This document shows positions 61,525 through 64,000 of a stretch of DNA of 64,000 nucleotides, one piece after another (the first letter of the stretch is position 1; the number at the start of each line of letters is the position of its first letter). The notes under the pieces were generated by a model. The model did not search any database. It worked only from the letters and a program-made list of their open reading frames with translations, and had not been told where the DNA came from. Both the position numbers and the translations under genes were made by a program. This DNA comes from Bacteroidales bacterium UBA1189 (GTDB taxonomy: Bacteria > Bacteroidota > Bacteroidia > Bacteroidales > Bacteroidaceae): positions 7,925-71,924 of the forward strand of contig DBYJ01000004.1 in the NCBI GenBank assembly GCA_002309805.1, read 5' to 3'.

Positions 61525-62853
61525 GTTCTCCGTTAAACCATCTTCCACGTAGCGTTCTATCGTCTGCTCACGGTCGGGGCCGACAGAGACGATGCGGATG
61601 GGCACCTCAAGCTCCTCCTCGAGGAACGAGAGGTAGTTGTTGAACTCCTCTGGGAACTCGTCCTCGCTTGTCATCTGGCTGAGCGGGCATTGCCAGCCCG
61701 GCAACTCCGTGTAGATGGGCTTCACGTTCGGAGCAGTCTGTCCGTCTGCGCCAGCGATGCTGTAGGGGAAGTCCTCTACCACCTTGCCGTCAATCTCATA
61801 AGCCACACAGGCCTTGATGGTCTCGAATGTATCGAGCACATCGCTCTTCATCATGATGAGGTCGGTAACGCCATTGAGCATGATGGCATAGCGCAACGCC
61901 ACGAGGTCAATCCAGCCGCAGCGACGACGACGGCCTGTGACGGCACCGAACTCATGCCCGATGGAGCAAAGCTTGTCGCCCGTCTCGTCCATCAGCTCCG
62001 TGGGGAAGGGTCCACTGCCCACACGGGTGCAGTAGGCCTTGATGATGCCATAGACGCGACCTATCCGTCCAGGGGCTACGCCGAGACCCGTGCAGGCTCC
62101 GGCACAGATGGTGTTAGACGAGGTCACGAAGGGATACGAGCCATAATCGACATCAAGCATCGTGCCCTGGGCACCTTCGCACAGCACGCTCTTTCCCGCC
62201 TTCAATAGTTTATTGATTTCGTGCTCGCTGTCCGTCAGCGTGAAGCCGCGCAGGTAATCCACGCCAGCCATCCACTCCGGCTCGGTCTGCTCCAGCTTCG
62301 CCAGCGCAGCCGTAAAGTCCTCTGCCGTCATCAGTCCGCGCAGCATAGCCAGATGGCGCTCCTTGGCCTGACGGTAGAGGGCGTCGAAGTCCTCACGTTC
62401 CATATCGCCCACGCGAAGGCCGTTACGGCTGATCTTGTCGGTATAGGTAGGGCCGATGCCCTTGCCCGTCGTACCCACTTTCGACTTTCCCTTGGCAGCC
62501 TCGCCCGCAGCATCCAGCAGACGATGGGTGGGCAGTATCAGGTGCGCCTTGCGCGAGATGTGGAGCCTCTCCTTCAGCGGATGTCCGCTGGCCTCCAGCG
62601 CCTCAGCCTCAGCCTTGAAGAGCGCAGGATCCAACACCACGCCTCCGCCAATCACGTTCAGCTTATCACCTTGGAAGATGCCTGACGGGATGGAGCGGAG
62701 CACATACTTCTGCCCCCCGAACTCCAGCGTATGCCCCGCATTCGGACCGCCCTGAAAGCGGGCTATCACGTCGTAGCGCGGCGTCAGCACATCCACTACC
62801 TTACCTTTTCCTTCATCGCCCCATTGGAGCCCAAGCAAAACATCAACTTTCAT
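61519..62853 (-). CDS. purA: Adenylosuccinate synthetase
   Basis: A 444-aa GTP-dependent enzyme for AMP synthesis from IMP. LLGLQWGDEGKGKVVDVL (P-loop and catalytic Asp), RFQGGPNAGHTLEF, TTGKGIGPTYTDKISRNG and TSSNTICAGACTGLGVAP are conserved. It is a little longer than usual (about 425-430), mostly near the C-terminus. It lies directly downstream of the Fur-like gene, the two separated by only 3 bp, so they are co-transcribed. The stop codon is part of a GTTAAAC repeat run, and the last residues (LTENV) are encoded close to it. Confidence 0.95.
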   Translation of the reverse strand: MKVDVLLGLQWGDEGKGKVVDVLTPRYDVIARFQGGPNAGHTLEFGGQKYVLRSIPSGIFQGDKLNVIGGGVVLDPALFKAEAEALEASGHPLKERLHISRKAHLILPTHRLLDAAGEAAKGKSKVGTTGKGIGPTYTDKISRNGLRVGDMEREDFDALYRQAKERHLAMLRGLMTAEDFTAALAKLEQTEPEWMAGVDYLRGFTLTDSEHEINKLLKAGKSVLCEGAQGTMLDVDYGSYPFVTSSNTICAGACTGLGVAPGRIGRVYGIIKAYCTRVGSGPFPTELMDETGDKLCSIGHEFGAVTGRRRRCGWIDLVALRYAIMLNGVTDLIMMKSDVLDTFETIKACVAYEIDGKVVEDFPYSIAGADGQTAPNVKPIYTELPGWQCPLSQMTSEDEFPEEFNNYLSFLEEELEVPIRIVSVGPDREQTIERYVEDGLTENV

Positions 62854-62856
62854 TTA

Positions 62857-63375
62857 CTATTTGACAATTTTACGATTTAAGGTTTTTGTTTTTTCCAGTT
62901 TATTTTTCTTCCTCCGTCTGGCAGCTCCGCATTTCGTGCAGAGACCATAGAGATAGATATAGGCATAGTCGGCCTTGAAGCCCCTGATGCGGGTCTCGGC
63001 AAGGCGCGACGTCAGGCGCTCGTTCGTCAGATTCATCACCAGCCCGCAGTCGCGACAGATGCAATGGTAGTGCGGCGCCACGCCCACGCTGGCTTCGTAG
63101 AGCGTTGCCGCCCCGAAGTGATGCCGCCAAAGCAACCCTGCATCCATCAGCATCTCCATATTATTGTAGAGTGTCGCCAGCGCCACGCGGAAGTGCATCG
63201 CTTCCAGACGGGCATTCAGCTGCTCGATGGTGAAGTGCGGCTCGTCCATTCCGTAGATGGCATCCACGATAGCCTTGCGCTCAGGTGTCACCCTAAGCCC
63301 ACGCCTATGCAGATACTCCTCCAGCAGCCGGTGTACCTGCTCCATGGTTTGGTTTGTCCGTTCGTTTGCCATCAC
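62857..63375 (-). CDS. Fur-family metal or peroxide-responsive repressor
   Basis: A 172-aa Fur-type protein. The winged-helix part (about 10-90) has GLRVTPERKAIVDAIYGM and FRVALATLYNNMEMLMDAGL. The C-terminal part has HYHCICRDCGLV (CxxC zinc ligands) and LYGLCTKCGAARRRKKNK (second CxxC). It is a full-length member, but I cannot tell Fur from PerR or Zur by eye. Starts at 63375 or 63372 (MMANERTN) are equivalent. A strong promoter lies 37 bp upstream. It is the first gene of the fur-purA unit. Confidence 0.9.
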   Translation of the reverse strand: MMANERTNQTMEQVHRLLEEYLHRRGLRVTPERKAIVDAIYGMDEPHFTIEQLNARLEAMHFRVALATLYNNMEMLMDAGLLWRHHFGAATLYEASVGVAPHYHCICRDCGLVMNLTNERLTSRLAETRIRGFKADYAYIYLYGLCTKCGAARRRKKNKLEKTKTLNRKIVK

Positions 63376-63411
63376 TTTTCTGTCTGATACATACTAACGC
63401 ATTATCGGACA

Positions 63412-63443
63412 CAAAGGTAAAGCTTTTTCTCCACCTCCCCAAA
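63412..63443 (-). promoter_or_regulatory. Promoter of the Fur-like gene and purA
   Basis: On the minus strand TTTG (63440-63443), 20-bp spacer, TACCTTTG (63412-63419). The start codon is 37 bp downstream. Confidence 0.75.
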
Positions 63444-63505
63444 AAAAAGCAGAACTTTTCACTTATTTTATGTCCAGTACGCTTTTATGCGTTTTTTCTG
63501 TGTTT

Positions 63506-64000
63506 CTACTTTCCGTCCACAAAAACCTGCTTAACTGCCTCCAGATAGCCATAACCGTTCACATTATCGGGCTGCAGATAGCTGGTTTCTGTCCATTCAT
63601 TCCAGCTATTCACGGTGATGAGCGGAGCGCGGTCGGGATGTCGGTCGACGAAGTCGCGTGCCGCACGCAGGGCGTCGGCGAAGTTCGACGGGGTGTTGTC
63701 GCGCGTCACGGCACTTTCGCGGAAACGAGGGCTGTTGTCCCAGCCGATGGAGACGTGGACATAGTAGGGAATCGTGAACTCCCTGTCGATACGTTCCCAC
63801 TCCTGTTGGACGTTCTGCATGATTTTCGTGTAATCTTCGTTGACGTTCGTGAAATGGCAGAACTGGTAGTGCGACGTGCTGGTAAAGCCTAGGTCGTTCA
63901 CGAAGTCGTTGCCAATCTTGTCCGACTTGTTGCTGTCTACGCCGCTATAATTCAGGTTGATGTTCCACATGGTGAATTGCAGGTCCAGTCCGGGAAAGCC
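63506..64000 (-). CDS. WbsX / GH99-like domain protein, C-terminal part only
   Basis: The frame is open from the right edge (64000) to the stop at 63506, giving at least 164 residues; the start lies outside. The C-terminal block VNSWNEWTETSYLQPDNVNG is the signature of the WbsX/GH99-like family (NxWNEWxExxYLxPD), and WDNSPRFRESAVTRDNTP also fits. Relatives are glycosyltransferase-linked or endo-mannosidase-like enzymes; the acidic pair in the WNEW motif is probably catalytic. Any signal peptide is outside the window. Confidence 0.8.
   Translation of the reverse strand, partial: GFPGLDLQFTMWNINLNYSGVDSNKSDKIGNDFVNDLGFTSTSHYQFCHFTNVNEDYTKIMQNVQQEWERIDREFTIPYYVHVSIGWDNSPRFRESAVTRDNTPSNFADALRAARDFVDRHPDRAPLITVNSWNEWTETSYLQPDNVNGYGYLEAVKQVFVDGK

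Overview
The window looks like a chromosome segment from a gut- or oral-type Bacteroidales, most likely Prevotella or a close relative. The grounds are Bacteroidota-type promoters (TTTG, 19-20 bp, TAnnTTTG) ahead of several genes, an HU-related protein followed by a 31-aa 'smalltalk' peptide, BspA-like leucine-rich and DUF3244 proteins, a gingipain-like C25 lipoprotein, TPR/membrane/HTH regulators, a TonB receptor with a DUF4249 lipoprotein, and two secreted proteins sharing a C-terminal tail ending NGKK(I/V)LVK. The genus is inferred by eye; no search was run.

Layout. 0-4 kb: cut-off DUF3800 gene (minus strand), HU-family protein, smalltalk peptide, and a hipBA toxin-antitoxin pair between repeat-rich spacers. 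3.9-12.4 kb (all minus): two lipoproteins, a BspA-like LRR protein, a C25 peptidase-like lipoprotein, a DUF3244 protein and a TPR/HTH sensor-regulator, which look like one secreted-protein locus. 12.8-24 kb (mostly plus, GC-rich): TonB receptor, DUF4249 lipoprotein, S9 dipeptidyl peptidase, GH29 fucosidase, transglutaminase-like lipoprotein, then a convergent nucleoside hydrolase. 24-26 kb: a nested inverted-repeat element, a Sel1-repeat protein and tRNA-Arg(CCG). 26.1-37.4 kb: an AT-richer island directly after the tRNA gene, starting with duplicated tRNA 3' ends and carrying one long plus-strand operon: half-size hsdS, hsdM, a five-helix membrane protein with a lysozyme-like motif, full hsdS, a HAD phosphatase, an AlbA/ATPase regulator, hsdR and a YgjP-type metalloprotease. 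37.4-64 kb: GH127 arabinofuranosidase, then mostly housekeeping genes (pyrH, ung-asnA, acyl-CoA synthetase, nadK, pdxJ, exbB-exbD-tonB, DJ-1 protein, ispD-recG, metG, yifB, GH3-like, a 1169-aa secreted protein, a zinc peptidase, fur-like regulator-purA) and the end of a WbsX/GH99-like gene cut by the right edge.

How the genes fit together. ExbB/ExbD/TonB could power the TonB receptor, which with DUF4249, DPP-IV-like, fucosidase and arabinofuranosidase proteins suggests peptide and glycan harvesting. The 26-37 kb operon is a type I restriction-modification system with extra genes of possible defence function; its membrane protein is the best candidate for something undescribed.

The window is also rich in small palindromic elements whose arms are built of 7-12 bp AT-rich words. 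Two intergenic copies (12.6 and 40.6 kb) and one inside ispD appear to share a related core. Related or analogous elements lie in frame inside the TPR regulator, the transglutaminase gene and the DUF4249 signal peptide, and several AT-rich repeats begin exactly at stop codons.
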